NCBI GenBank assembly: GCA_013373175.1
Contig: JABXII010000009.1
Coordinates: 1-64,000, forward strand
Direction: 5' to 3'
Length of the DNA: 64,000 nucleotides
DNA from: Campylobacteraceae bacterium
GTDB lineage: Bacteria > Campylobacterota > Campylobacteria > Campylobacterales > Arcobacteraceae
How positions within the stretch are numbered: position 1 is the stretch's first letter; every line of letters begins with the position of its first letter. Under the pieces are notes generated by a model. The model did no database searches, was not told the origin of the DNA, and saw only the letters and a list, made by a program, of their open reading frames with translations. This document shows positions 1-7,040 of this stretch, piece by piece. The position numbers and the translations under genes are program-made.

Positions 1-117
1 AAAGTTGGACAAGAATATGACAAATCAAATGTATTATTAATGCATGCGATGGGTCCAAATGTTGCTGGTGTTATTGGCTCTGCCGTAGCTGCTGGTGTAC
101 TTTTATCGATTTTTTAA
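1..117 (+). CDS. oadB: Oxaloacetate decarboxylase-type sodium pump, beta subunit (C-terminal fragment)
   Basis: Only the last 38 codons are inside the window, read in frame from base 1 to a TAA at 115-117. The peptide ends in [18 protein letters not shown] followed by VLLSIF, the hallmark C-terminus of the membrane beta subunits of Na+-translocating decarboxylases (OadB/GcdB/MmdB family). These couple decarboxylation of a beta-keto acid to sodium export across the inner membrane. The alpha and gamma subunits would be expected to the left of the window. A strong terminator follows directly. The family call is confident; the exact substrate (oxaloacetate is most usual) is inferred. Confidence 0.85.
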   Translation, partial: KVGQEYDKSNVLLMHAMGPNVAGVIGSAVAAGVLLSIF

Positions 118-140
118 AACACAAACACTTAATAATCTAA

Positions 141-174
141 AAGCTCAAGTTCTTTGTGAACTTGAGCTTTTTTT
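141..174 (+). terminator. Intrinsic terminator after oadB
   Basis: A perfect 12-bp stem (141-152 with 158-169) around a 5-nt loop is followed by a run of T at 170-174. It lies 24 nt after the oadB stop and ends that operon. Confidence 0.9.
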
Positions 175-210
175 ATACCTATTTTTATTAATTAAATTGT
201 AATAATCATA

Positions 211-224
211 TGCTAGAATAAAAT
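211..224 (+). promoter_or_regulatory. Extended -10 promoter of the K+/H+ antiporter, probable leaderless start
   Basis: TGC-TAGAAT (211-219) is an extended -10 element. Only 5 nt separate it from the ATG at 225, so transcription should begin at or next to the start codon. No Shine-Dalgarno sequence is present upstream. The layout matches three other genes in the window (starts at 8949, 11980 and 50932). Confidence 0.55.
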
Positions 225-1694
225 ATGAACAATTTAGAAATCTATTTATTAATTATTTCCTCTCTTATGTTACTAAGTGTATTATCTAGTAAGTTATCAG
301 ACAAATTTGGAATACCAGTATTATTTATTTTTTTAGGCCTTGGAATGATAGCAGGGTCAGAAGGACTTATAGGTATATATTTTGATAATGCACAATTAGC
401 CCAAACAGTAGGTACAGTAGCATTGATTTATATTCTTTTTGGTGGTGGATTAGATACCAAATGGAAAGTTATAAAGCCTGTTTTAAAAGAGGGTTTAGTA
501 TTAGCTACATTTGGAGTTTTTTTTACAGCTTTATTTGTTGCTGCAATTGTTTACTATATTTTAGATTTCAGTTTTTTAGAATCACTTTTAGTTGGTGCAA
601 TTGTTTCTTCAACAGATGCAGCGGCAGTTTTTGCGATATTACGGGCAAAAGGGATTTCTCTAAAAAAAGGTTTAGCTCCTCTTTTAGAATTAGAATCAGG
701 CAGTAATGACCCAATGGCAATTTTTTTAACAGTTGCTATTTTACAAATTATTTTACTACCAGAAAGTACTTCTTTTATTAATTGGATTATATACTTCTTT
801 TTACAGTTCTTTTTAGGTTTATTCTTAGGATTGATTTTTGGTGTTTTATTACCCAAAATATTAAATAAAGTACATTTTACATTTTATGGTTTATATCCTG
901 TTTTTACAATAGCTTGGGTTTTACTTTTATTTAGTATTGTAACTTTTATTGAAGGAAATGGTTTTCTTGCTGTTTATGTTGCAGGTATTTTTGCAAATAG
1001 AAAAGAGTTTGTACATAAAAAGAATTTAGTTGGATTCCATGATGGCTTATCATGGATAATGCAAATTGCAGTATTCTTAACACTAGGACTATTAGTTTTC
1101 CCTTCTGAGTTACCAGAAGTTGCTTGGAATGGAATGTTAATTGCTTTATGGTTAATTCTTATTGCAAGACCAGCAGGAATATTTTTAAGTTTAGTTTTTA
1201 GTAAATTTTCTATTAGAGAAAAAACATTTATTTCTTGGGTTGGGTTAAGAGGAGCAGTACCTATTGTACTTGCAACTTATCCTTTTATAGAAGGCTTGGA
1301 TAATGCTTCTTTAATATTTAATACTGTTTTTTTTATTGTTTTATTATCAATCTTAATTCAAGGTATAACTCTTCCTTGGGTTGCAAGAATTTTAAAAGTA
1401 GAAGAAAAGGTATTAGAAAAAAAGCCAAAGGCTTCACCACTTTTCAATCAGAGTTTAAAACAATTTTATATAACTGAAAAATCAAGAGTTATTGGTCAAA
1501 GTATTGCAGAATTACAACTTCCTTCAAATTTTCTAATTTTACTTATAAAAAGGGAAAAGGAATATATCTTGCCAACTGGGTCAACTATATTTGAAAAGAA
1601 TGATTTACTACTAATTCAATGTGATAAAAAACAAAGATACAAAAGAATAATAGATACGATTTTTAACTCAAATAATTTAATAGACAATAATTAA
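225..1694 (+). CDS. nhaP2: Potassium/proton antiporter, CPA1 family (NhaP2/CvrA type)
   Basis: A 489-residue inner-membrane cation/proton exchanger. About 12 hydrophobic segments fill residues 1-390. The conserved ion-site region GAIVSSTDAAAVFAIL (about residues 124-139) is followed by ELESGSNDPMAIFLT (about 154-168), as in the NhaP2/CvrA group. The C-terminus (about 405-480) is soluble and resembles a TrkA-C (RCK_C) ligand-binding domain, which regulates this subfamily. The role is K+ (or Na+) efflux in exchange for H+, for pH and osmotic homeostasis. The gene stands alone behind a terminator. The start has no ribosome-binding site but sits just after an extended -10, suggesting a leaderless message. 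Cation preference is inferred from family. Confidence 0.85.
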   Translation: MNNLEIYLLIISSLMLLSVLSSKLSDKFGIPVLFIFLGLGMIAGSEGLIGIYFDNAQLAQTVGTVALIYILFGGGLDTKWKVIKPVLKEGLVLATFGVFFTALFVAAIVYYILDFSFLESLLVGAIVSSTDAAAVFAILRAKGISLKKGLAPLLELESGSNDPMAIFLTVAILQIILLPESTSFINWIIYFFLQFFLGLFLGLIFGVLLPKILNKVHFTFYGLYPVFTIAWVLLLFSIVTFIEGNGFLAVYVAGIFANRKEFVHKKNLVGFHDGLSWIMQIAVFLTLGLLVFPSELPEVAWNGMLIALWLILIARPAGIFLSLVFSKFSIREKTFISWVGLRGAVPIVLATYPFIEGLDNASLIFNTVFFIVLLSILIQGITLPWVARILKVEEKVLEKKPKASPLFNQSLKQFYITEKSRVIGQSIAELQLPSNFLILLIKREKEYILPTGSTIFEKNDLLLIQCDKKQRYKRIIDTIFNSNNLIDNN

Positions 1695-1791
1695 ACTTTT
1701 TATGTCTATAGGATCTTTTCTTTAATTTTATTTATATTAGTTTTTTTAATATGTTTTTGGTAATATTTAAAGAAAAATAAAAGGATATATA

Positions 1792-2220
1792 ATGGAGTGT
1801 GAATTTCCAACAGTTAATAGTAATACAGAAGAATTAAAAGAGATTTTTGAAAATACAAAAACTATTGCAGTTATAGGCTGCTCTCCAAAAGAAGATAAAG
1901 CAAGTAATAGAGTTGCAAATTATTTAAAAAATGCAGGTTTTAAAATGGTTCCTGTTTATCCTAAAGAAGATGAAATATTAGGTGAAAAAGTATATAGAAG
2001 TCTAAAAGATATTCCTTTTAAAGTAGATATGGTTGATATCTTTAGAAAGCCAGATGTAATTGCTCAGGTTGTTGATGAGTGTATTGAAAGAGGTGATATT
2101 GACACTGTATGGACTCAATTAGGTTTAGTAAATAATGAGGCAGCAGCTAAAGCAAAAGAAAAAGGGATGAATGTAGTACAAAATAAGTGTACTAAGATAG
2201 AACACAATAATATATTTTAA
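1792..2220 (+). CDS. CoA-binding domain protein (YccU-like)
   Basis: A 142-residue cytoplasmic protein that is essentially one Rossmann-type CoA_binding domain. TIAVIGCSPKEDKASNRVANYL (split here as TIAVIGCSPKEDKASN and RVANYL, near residue 28) is the nucleotide-binding loop, followed by PVYPKEDEILGEKVYRSL and DIVTVWTQLG-like segments (DIDTVWTQLGLVN). The family binds CoA or acyl-CoA, but its physiological role is poorly defined. A good RBS (AAGGAT) precedes the ATG. It converges on the histidine kinase gene with only 12 nt between the stop codons. Confidence 0.8.
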   Translation: MECEFPTVNSNTEELKEIFENTKTIAVIGCSPKEDKASNRVANYLKNAGFKMVPVYPKEDEILGEKVYRSLKDIPFKVDMVDIFRKPDVIAQVVDECIERGDIDTVWTQLGLVNNEAAAKAKEKGMNVVQNKCTKIEHNNIF

Positions 2221-2232
2221 GTAATAGTAGTT

Positions 2233-3531
2233 TTATTTACTCTTTTTTCGGGATGTTTTGTTCTTTAACTCTAAAGTAGCAATACATCCTGTTTTACCAT
2301 CAGTTCTATTTTTTAAACTAATAGTTGCACCAAGTGCATCAGCAGCATTTTTTGCTAAGAATAATCCAAGACCTGCTCCACTTTCTTCACCCATTCTTTT
2401 AAAAGGTGCAAAAAGGTCAATATTTTCATCAATACCACTTCCATCATCAATAATAGAAATAGTAGTAATCTCTTTAGTTTTTTCAAGTCTAATAGCAATT
2501 GCTTTATCGTCAGGAGTGAATTTAATTGCATTTTGTACAAAGTTTTGAATAATTTGATTTAATAAAGTAGGTTGAAGTGTAACTTTATGATGATTAACAT
2601 TAGAGAAAAATGTAAGAACAATCTTTTTCTTAGAACTTAACATTCTATAATCATTTGTTTTTCTTTGCATATATTGAACTAAATCTATCTCTTCAGATTT
2701 TTCAAATTGGGCACCTTCAGCTCGTCCAATATCTAAAATCGATGAAATCATTTTATTCATATCATTTATTTGTTCAACTGTAAGTTTTAAAGTGTCTTTA
2801 TATTTTTGAGCTTCTCTATCTTTCATCAAAGTTACTTCATTTTTAAGTTTCATAACGGCTAAGGGAGTTTTTAATTCGTGGGCAACTCCAATAAATAACT
2901 CTTTTTTAAATTTAATATTTGTTTCAATTCTAGTTGTTAAAGAGTTGATAGAATCAGCTAAAGCATGAAACTCTATTGGAAGATTAGTTTTATTAATCTG
3001 CGTTAAATAGTTTTCATCCATATTAGATAGTTTTTTAGTAATTTGAATAATTGGTCGTAAAAGTGTTTTAGAAACAGTAAATGCATAAAGTACAACCATA
3101 ATTAAACCACCAAAAGATATCAATAAAATATTATTAAAAATTTTTGTTAGCATCTTAATTGAGCTATTAATATTTTTAACTATCTTAATATATTGATTTT
3201 TCTTATCGTTAAATGGATATAAAATTTGCATAAAATGATTATTGTTTACTTCATATGTAGAATAAGGAACTTCAGGAGTATGTTGTAAAGTTATTAAATC
3301 TACATTGATTCCATTATGAGTAATTATATTAAAGTTACTTGAGCTTGTATCTGCATTTTGACTAATTTTAAAAATCAGTTCTGCATCAGAAAGAAGAGAC
3401 TCTTTAAGCTCTTCATAGATAGTTGATTTCGTATAACCATAAAAAATAAAAGATAAAATAATAATAAAAAGCGAAGTAGCAAGTATAAGTTTTTGATAAA
3501 ACTGTTTATAAATGCTCTTCGCTTGTGCCAT
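2233..3531 (-). CDS. Sensor histidine kinase, partner of the HsrA/CosR-like regulator
   Basis: A 432-residue membrane kinase. A first TM helix lies at about residues 13-33, a periplasmic sensor of about 100 residues follows, and a second TM lies near 135-157 with a HAMP-like linker. The dimerisation/phosphoacceptor motif is VAHELKTPLAVMK (His about 218). The ATPase domain has the N box (QNFVQNAIKFT), the G1 box DDGSGID and the G2 box GAGLGLFL. The gene is 28 nt downstream of the response regulator on the same strand and has its own RBS (AAAGGT), so the two are very likely co-transcribed. The signal is unknown. What is notable is the partner: the regulator belongs to a group described as orphan in Helicobacter and Campylobacter. 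Confidence 0.85.
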   Translation of the reverse strand: MAQAKSIYKQFYQKLILATSLFIIILSFIFYGYTKSTIYEELKESLLSDAELIFKISQNADTSSSNFNIITHNGINVDLITLQHTPEVPYSTYEVNNNHFMQILYPFNDKKNQYIKIVKNINSSIKMLTKIFNNILLISFGGLIMVVLYAFTVSKTLLRPIIQITKKLSNMDENYLTQINKTNLPIEFHALADSINSLTTRIETNIKFKKELFIGVAHELKTPLAVMKLKNEVTLMKDREAQKYKDTLKLTVEQINDMNKMISSILDIGRAEGAQFEKSEEIDLVQYMQRKTNDYRMLSSKKKIVLTFFSNVNHHKVTLQPTLLNQIIQNFVQNAIKFTPDDKAIAIRLEKTKEITTISIIDDGSGIDENIDLFAPFKRMGEESGAGLGLFLAKNAADALGATISLKNRTDGKTGCIATLELKNKTSRKKSK

Positions 3532-3559
3532 ACGTTATTAACCTTTTAGGTGTGTTTTC

Positions 3560-4240
3560 TTATGCTTCTTCGTCAGTGTCAGGGTAACAGAATCTGTAAC
3601 CTCTTCTTCTGATTGTTTCAATAGTAGAAATATTTAATGGTTTGTCCATTTTTTGTCTAATTTGGTTAATTGCAACTTCAATTACGTTTGGAGTTACTAA
3701 TTCTGGTTCTTCCCAGATTGCATCTAATAATTGCTCTTTAGATACAATTTGATCTCTATGTCTAGCAAGGTGAGTTAATACTTCAAAAGGTTTACCTTTT
3801 AGTTCAATCTCTTCACCATTGTATTCAATTTTTTCTTCATCAGGGTTAATTGATAAGTCTTCGATTTCAATTACGTTAGTTCCACCAAATCTTAATCTAG
3901 CTTCGATTCTTGCAAGTAAGATATCAAAATCAAATGGTTTTTTAATATAGTCATCAGCACCAGATTTTAAAGCTTCAATTTCTGAATCTTTGTCATCTCT
4001 TGCAGATAAAATAACAACTGCAGTTCTTGAACTTCTGTTTTTTACAATTTTACACAGTTCAATACCATCACCATCTGGTAACATCCAGTCTGTTAGAACT
4101 AAATCATAATTTCTAATATCAATGAAGTATTCTGCATCTTTGTAGTTTTCTGCTGCATCTACTTGGTATCCAAAGTCAGTAAGACCTTCTTGCAGCGTTC
4201 TATTTAATGTAATCTCATCTTCAATAATTAATATTCTCAT
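3560..4240 (-). CDS. hsrA: OmpR-family response regulator, HsrA/CosR orthologue
   Basis: A 226-residue receiver plus winged-helix regulator. The C-terminal half (for example LKGKPFEVLTHLARHRDQIV, EEPELVTPNVIEVAINQIRQ and IETIRRRGYRFCYP) is close to what I recall of H. pylori HP1043/HsrA and C. jejuni CosR, the homeostatic/oxidative-stress regulators of this phylum. Unlike my recollection of those orphan proteins, the receiver here looks complete: acidic pair E7-D8, phosphoacceptor D51 (in LVLTDWMLPDGDG) and K101 (YIKKPF). The RBS AAGGA precedes the ATG. A kinase gene follows. A TTTAAG-N5-TTTAAA element sits over its own promoter, suggesting autoregulation. Family assignment is strong; essentiality and regulon are inferred from relatives. 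Confidence 0.85.
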   Translation of the reverse strand: MRILIIEDEITLNRTLQEGLTDFGYQVDAAENYKDAEYFIDIRNYDLVLTDWMLPDGDGIELCKIVKNRSSRTAVVILSARDDKDSEIEALKSGADDYIKKPFDFDILLARIEARLRFGGTNVIEIEDLSINPDEEKIEYNGEEIELKGKPFEVLTHLARHRDQIVSKEQLLDAIWEEPELVTPNVIEVAINQIRQKMDKPLNISTIETIRRRGYRFCYPDTDEEA

Positions 4241-4266
4241 ATAGATTTTCCTTAGTACGTTTGTAA

Positions 4267-4304
4267 CTTAAATTTAAGTTAAGTTTAAAATTTGGCGTAT
4301 TATA
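4267..4304 (-). promoter_or_regulatory. Promoter of hsrA with candidate HsrA/CosR box
   Basis: On the minus strand a perfect TATAAT lies at 4304-4299, 58 nt upstream of the ATG at 4240. Just downstream, over the expected start site, the plus strand carries TTTAAG (4273-4278), 5 nt, then TTTAAA (4284-4289). This matches the two-half-site TTTAAG-N5-TTTAAG layout I recall for H. pylori HP1043. A perfect palindrome CTTAAATTTAAG (4267-4278) overlaps it. A protein bound here would cover the start site, so autorepression is more likely than activation. Confidence 0.5.
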
Positions 4305-4431
4305 TCATAAGTATAGTAAAAATTAAAGGTTTTTTAAGGTAAATTTCGAAATTTATAAATAGGGTATTAATTAACTTCATGTTAATAAAATGTAGATAAA
4401 ATACTTAAAACTAAAATTATTAAGGAAAATA

Positions 4432-5259
4432 ATGATTAAAATTACAAGTAAAAAATTAGTGACAAGCCTTATTGCAACAATAACATTAGCAACAAGTAGC
4501 GTTAGCGCTTCTGATGTTTTAGCAACAGTAAACGGTGATAAAATTACAAAGCAAGATGTAGCAATTTTATTAGGAAATCCAAATATTGATTTTAATTCTT
4601 TACCAAAAAAGAATAAAAATCAAATTTTAGATCAAATTATCAACAATAAACTTTTAACAGATAAAGCTGTAAAAAGTGGTATTGAAAAAGATAAAGAGTA
4701 CAAAGAGAGTTTAGAAAAGTTAAAAAGAGATTTAGCTTTAAGAGTATGGTTAAAAAAAGAGTCTCAAAATGTTAAAGTATCTGATAAAGACATTAAAGAT
4801 TATTACAACAAAAATAAGGCTCAATTTAAAGTACCAGCTACTTTAGAAGCAAGACATATTTTAACAAAAACAGAAAAAGAAGCAAAAGATTTAATTCAAA
4901 TTTTAAATAAATCTTCAAACAAAAAAGAAAAATTTGTTGAATTAGCAAAAACAAAATCTGTAGGTCCAAGTGGTCCTCAAGGTGGATATTTAGGTAAATT
5001 CCCAGAAACTAAAATGGTTCCTGAATTCTCTAAAGCTGCGAAAGCTTTAAAAGTTGGAACTTATTCTAAAAGCCCAGTTAAAACTCAATTTGGGTATCAT
5101 GTGATTTATTTAGAAGACAAACAAGCTGAAAAACCTCTTGAGTTTGATAAAATCAAAAATAGAATTAAGCAAGTTTTATTACAAGAAAAATTTAAAGACT
5201 TCCTTGAGTCTGAAGCTAACAAACTAAGAGACAAAGCAAAAATAGTTATAAAATTATAA
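4432..5259 (+). CDS. peb4: Periplasmic peptidyl-prolyl cis-trans isomerase (PEB4/SurA-like parvulin)
   Basis: A 275-residue exported protein with a signal peptide of about 25 residues (cleavage near SVSAS), an N-terminal chaperone (SurA_N-like) helical region at about 30-135, and a parvulin domain at about 140-235. Parvulin motifs are visible: ARHILTKTEKEAKDLI, GPSGPQGGYLGKF and FGYHVIYLEDKQ. It helps fold outer-membrane proteins. In C. jejuni PEB4 (Cj0596) is next to the aldolase gene fba, as here. The fbaA start is 11 nt downstream and its RBS overlaps the peb4 stop codon, so the two should be one transcript. The upstream gap is shared with divergent hsrA. Confidence 0.88.
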   Translation: MIKITSKKLVTSLIATITLATSSVSASDVLATVNGDKITKQDVAILLGNPNIDFNSLPKKNKNQILDQIINNKLLTDKAVKSGIEKDKEYKESLEKLKRDLALRVWLKKESQNVKVSDKDIKDYYNKNKAQFKVPATLEARHILTKTEKEAKDLIQILNKSSNKKEKFVELAKTKSVGPSGPQGGYLGKFPETKMVPEFSKAAKALKVGTYSKSPVKTQFGYHVIYLEDKQAEKPLEFDKIKNRIKQVLLQEKFKDFLESEANKLRDKAKIVIKL

Positions 5260-5270
5260 GGAGAAAATTA

Positions 5271-6338
5271 GTGGCTGTATTAGATGTTGTAAAACCTGGT
5301 GTATTAAGTGGAAGTGAGGCAAAAAAACTTTTTGCCTATGCAAAGGAAAATAAATTTGCTATTCCTGCTGTAAATGTAGTAGGAACGGATTCTGTAAATG
5401 CAGTTTTAGAAGCTGCAGCAAAAGTTAACTCACCAGTAATTATACAATTTTCAAATGGTGGAGCACAATATTTTGCAGGTAAAGGCCTTAAAACTGCTGA
5501 TGCAGCAGTTTTAGGAGGGGTGAGTGGAGCTATTCATGTTCATACAATGGCGGAAGCTTACGGCATACCAGTTATTTTACATACTGACCATGCTGCAAGA
5601 AAACTTTTACCATGGATTGATGGCTTACTTGATGCTGGTAAAAAACACTTTGAAAAAACTGGAAAACCTTTATATACTTCTCATATGTTAGACCTTTCAG
5701 AAGAGTCTTTAGAAGAGAATATTGGAACTTGTGTTGAGTACTTTAAAACAATGAACGAGCTTGATATGATGATTGAAATTGAGCTTGGAATTACTGGTGG
5801 AGAAGAAGATGGTGTAGATAACACTGATGTTGATAATGCCTTACTTTATACTCAACCAGAAGAAGTATGTTATGCATATGAAGAGTTATCAAAAGTTTCT
5901 GAAAACTTTACAATTGCTGCTTCATTTGGTAACGTTCATGGTGTTTATAAGCCAGGGAATGTTGTACTAAGTCCAAAAATCTTAGATAACTCTCAGAAGT
6001 TTATTGAAGAAAAACACGGTACTGCTACTAAGCCAGTTGACTTTGTATTCCATGGTGGTTCAGGTTCTGCACTTGAAGAGATTAGAGAAGCTATTGAGTA
6101 TGGTGTTATTAAAATGAATATTGACACTGATACACAATGGGCATTCTGGGATGGTGTAAGAGGATTTGAAGCTAAAAATCATGATTACTTACAAGGACAA
6201 ATTGGTAACCCAGATGGGGAAGATAAGCCAAATAAGTCTTATTATGACCCAAGAAAGTGGTTAAGAGCTGGACAAGAGTCTATGATTTCAAGACTTGAAA
6301 CAGCATACTCTGACCTTTGTTCTATTAACAAAAACTAA
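5271..6338 (+). CDS. fbaA: Fructose-bisphosphate aldolase, class II
   Basis: A 355-residue zinc aldolase of the class IIA group. Motifs include VILHTDHAARKLLPW (catalytic Asp and zinc His near residue 105-107), EIELGITGGEEDGVD, NVHGVY (zinc His) and the phosphate-binding FHGGSGS followed by KMNIDTDTQWAF. It interconverts fructose 1,6-bisphosphate with glyceraldehyde 3-phosphate and dihydroxyacetone phosphate; in these bacteria the main role is usually gluconeogenic. The start codon is GTG at 5271, chosen because AAGGAG (5258-5263) lies 7 nt upstream and MAVLDVVKPGV is the usual N-terminus. It is the second gene of the peb4-fbaA unit and ends at a bidirectional terminator. Confidence 0.95.
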   Translation: MAVLDVVKPGVLSGSEAKKLFAYAKENKFAIPAVNVVGTDSVNAVLEAAAKVNSPVIIQFSNGGAQYFAGKGLKTADAAVLGGVSGAIHVHTMAEAYGIPVILHTDHAARKLLPWIDGLLDAGKKHFEKTGKPLYTSHMLDLSEESLEENIGTCVEYFKTMNELDMMIEIELGITGGEEDGVDNTDVDNALLYTQPEEVCYAYEELSKVSENFTIAASFGNVHGVYKPGNVVLSPKILDNSQKFIEEKHGTATKPVDFVFHGGSGSALEEIREAIEYGVIKMNIDTDTQWAFWDGVRGFEAKNHDYLQGQIGNPDGEDKPNKSYYDPRKWLRAGQESMISRLETAYSDLCSINKN

Positions 6339-6340
6339 TT

Positions 6341-6374
6341 TTAAAAAGTGGTAGTTTTAACTATCACTTTTTAA
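6341..6374. terminator. Bidirectional terminator between fbaA and the FIST-system regulator
   Basis: A 14-bp stem with one G-T pair (6343-6356 with 6359-6372) has A-rich left and T-rich right flanks. It sits between two convergent stop codons (6338 and 6381) and can serve both. Confidence 0.8.
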
Positions 6375-6380
6375 CTATCT

Positions 6381-7040
6381 TTATTGTGGTATTTTTATCA
6401 TATAACCACTTCCTCTAATATTTATAATAAAATCTTCTTTTAAGACCTTTTTGATTCTATTAATTTCGGACCTAATAGTGGAAATATCTACTTCATCTCC
6501 TGCATAAGCATACTCTTTAAACATATCATAATCAACTATCAAACTTCTATTTTTTGCTAAGACTTCAATTATTTTTATCTGTCTTCTAGGCAAGATATGA
6601 GGTTCGTTATTAAAATATAAAGTTAAACCTTCACAATCAAAACTATATGATTTTGATAACCTTTTATGTTGTGTTGGAGTAATTTGATTTTTAAGAAGCC
6701 TATTAATTCTAATTGTTAGTTCTTTTAGATGAAAGGGTTTTTTTAGATAATCATAACATCCAATATCAAAAGCTCTTGAAATATCTTCTATATCTATAAG
6801 TGCAGAGATATAAATAGTAGGAATATCTCTTTTTTGTTTATGTAAAGTCTCTAAAATAGTAAATCCATCTATATCTGGAACATTTATATCTAAAATTAAA
6901 AGATCAAACTCCTGCGCTTTTAATAGATTTAAACACTCACTTCCTGTACGAGTACTTTTTATTAAGTGTCCAGTAGATGTTAGGTATTCATCTATCATTT
7001 CATTTAGCATAAAATCATCTTCAAGTAGAAGTATTTTCAT
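6381..7040 (-). CDS. OmpR-type response regulator of the FIST kinase
   Basis: A 219-residue regulator: receiver domain with D51 (LLILDINVPDIDG) and Lys in YLKKPF, then a winged-helix domain from about residue 130 (RRQIKIIEVLAKNRS ... IRSEINRIKKVL ... GSGYMIKIP). The start at 7040 is preferred over longer in-frame possibilities because MKILLLEDD is the normal receiver N-terminus and AAGGAT lies 8 nt upstream. It overlaps the last 20 nt of the kinase gene, so the pair is translationally coupled. Its targets are unknown; the divergent aldehyde dehydrogenase, with an 11-bp direct repeat at its promoter, is a reasonable candidate. Confidence 0.82.
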   Translation of the reverse strand: MKILLLEDDFMLNEMIDEYLTSTGHLIKSTRTGSECLNLLKAQEFDLLILDINVPDIDGFTILETLHKQKRDIPTIYISALIDIEDISRAFDIGCYDYLKKPFHLKELTIRINRLLKNQITPTQHKRLSKSYSFDCEGLTLYFNNEPHILPRRQIKIIEVLAKNRSLIVDYDMFKEYAYAGDEVDISTIRSEINRIKKVLKEDFIINIRGSGYMIKIPQ

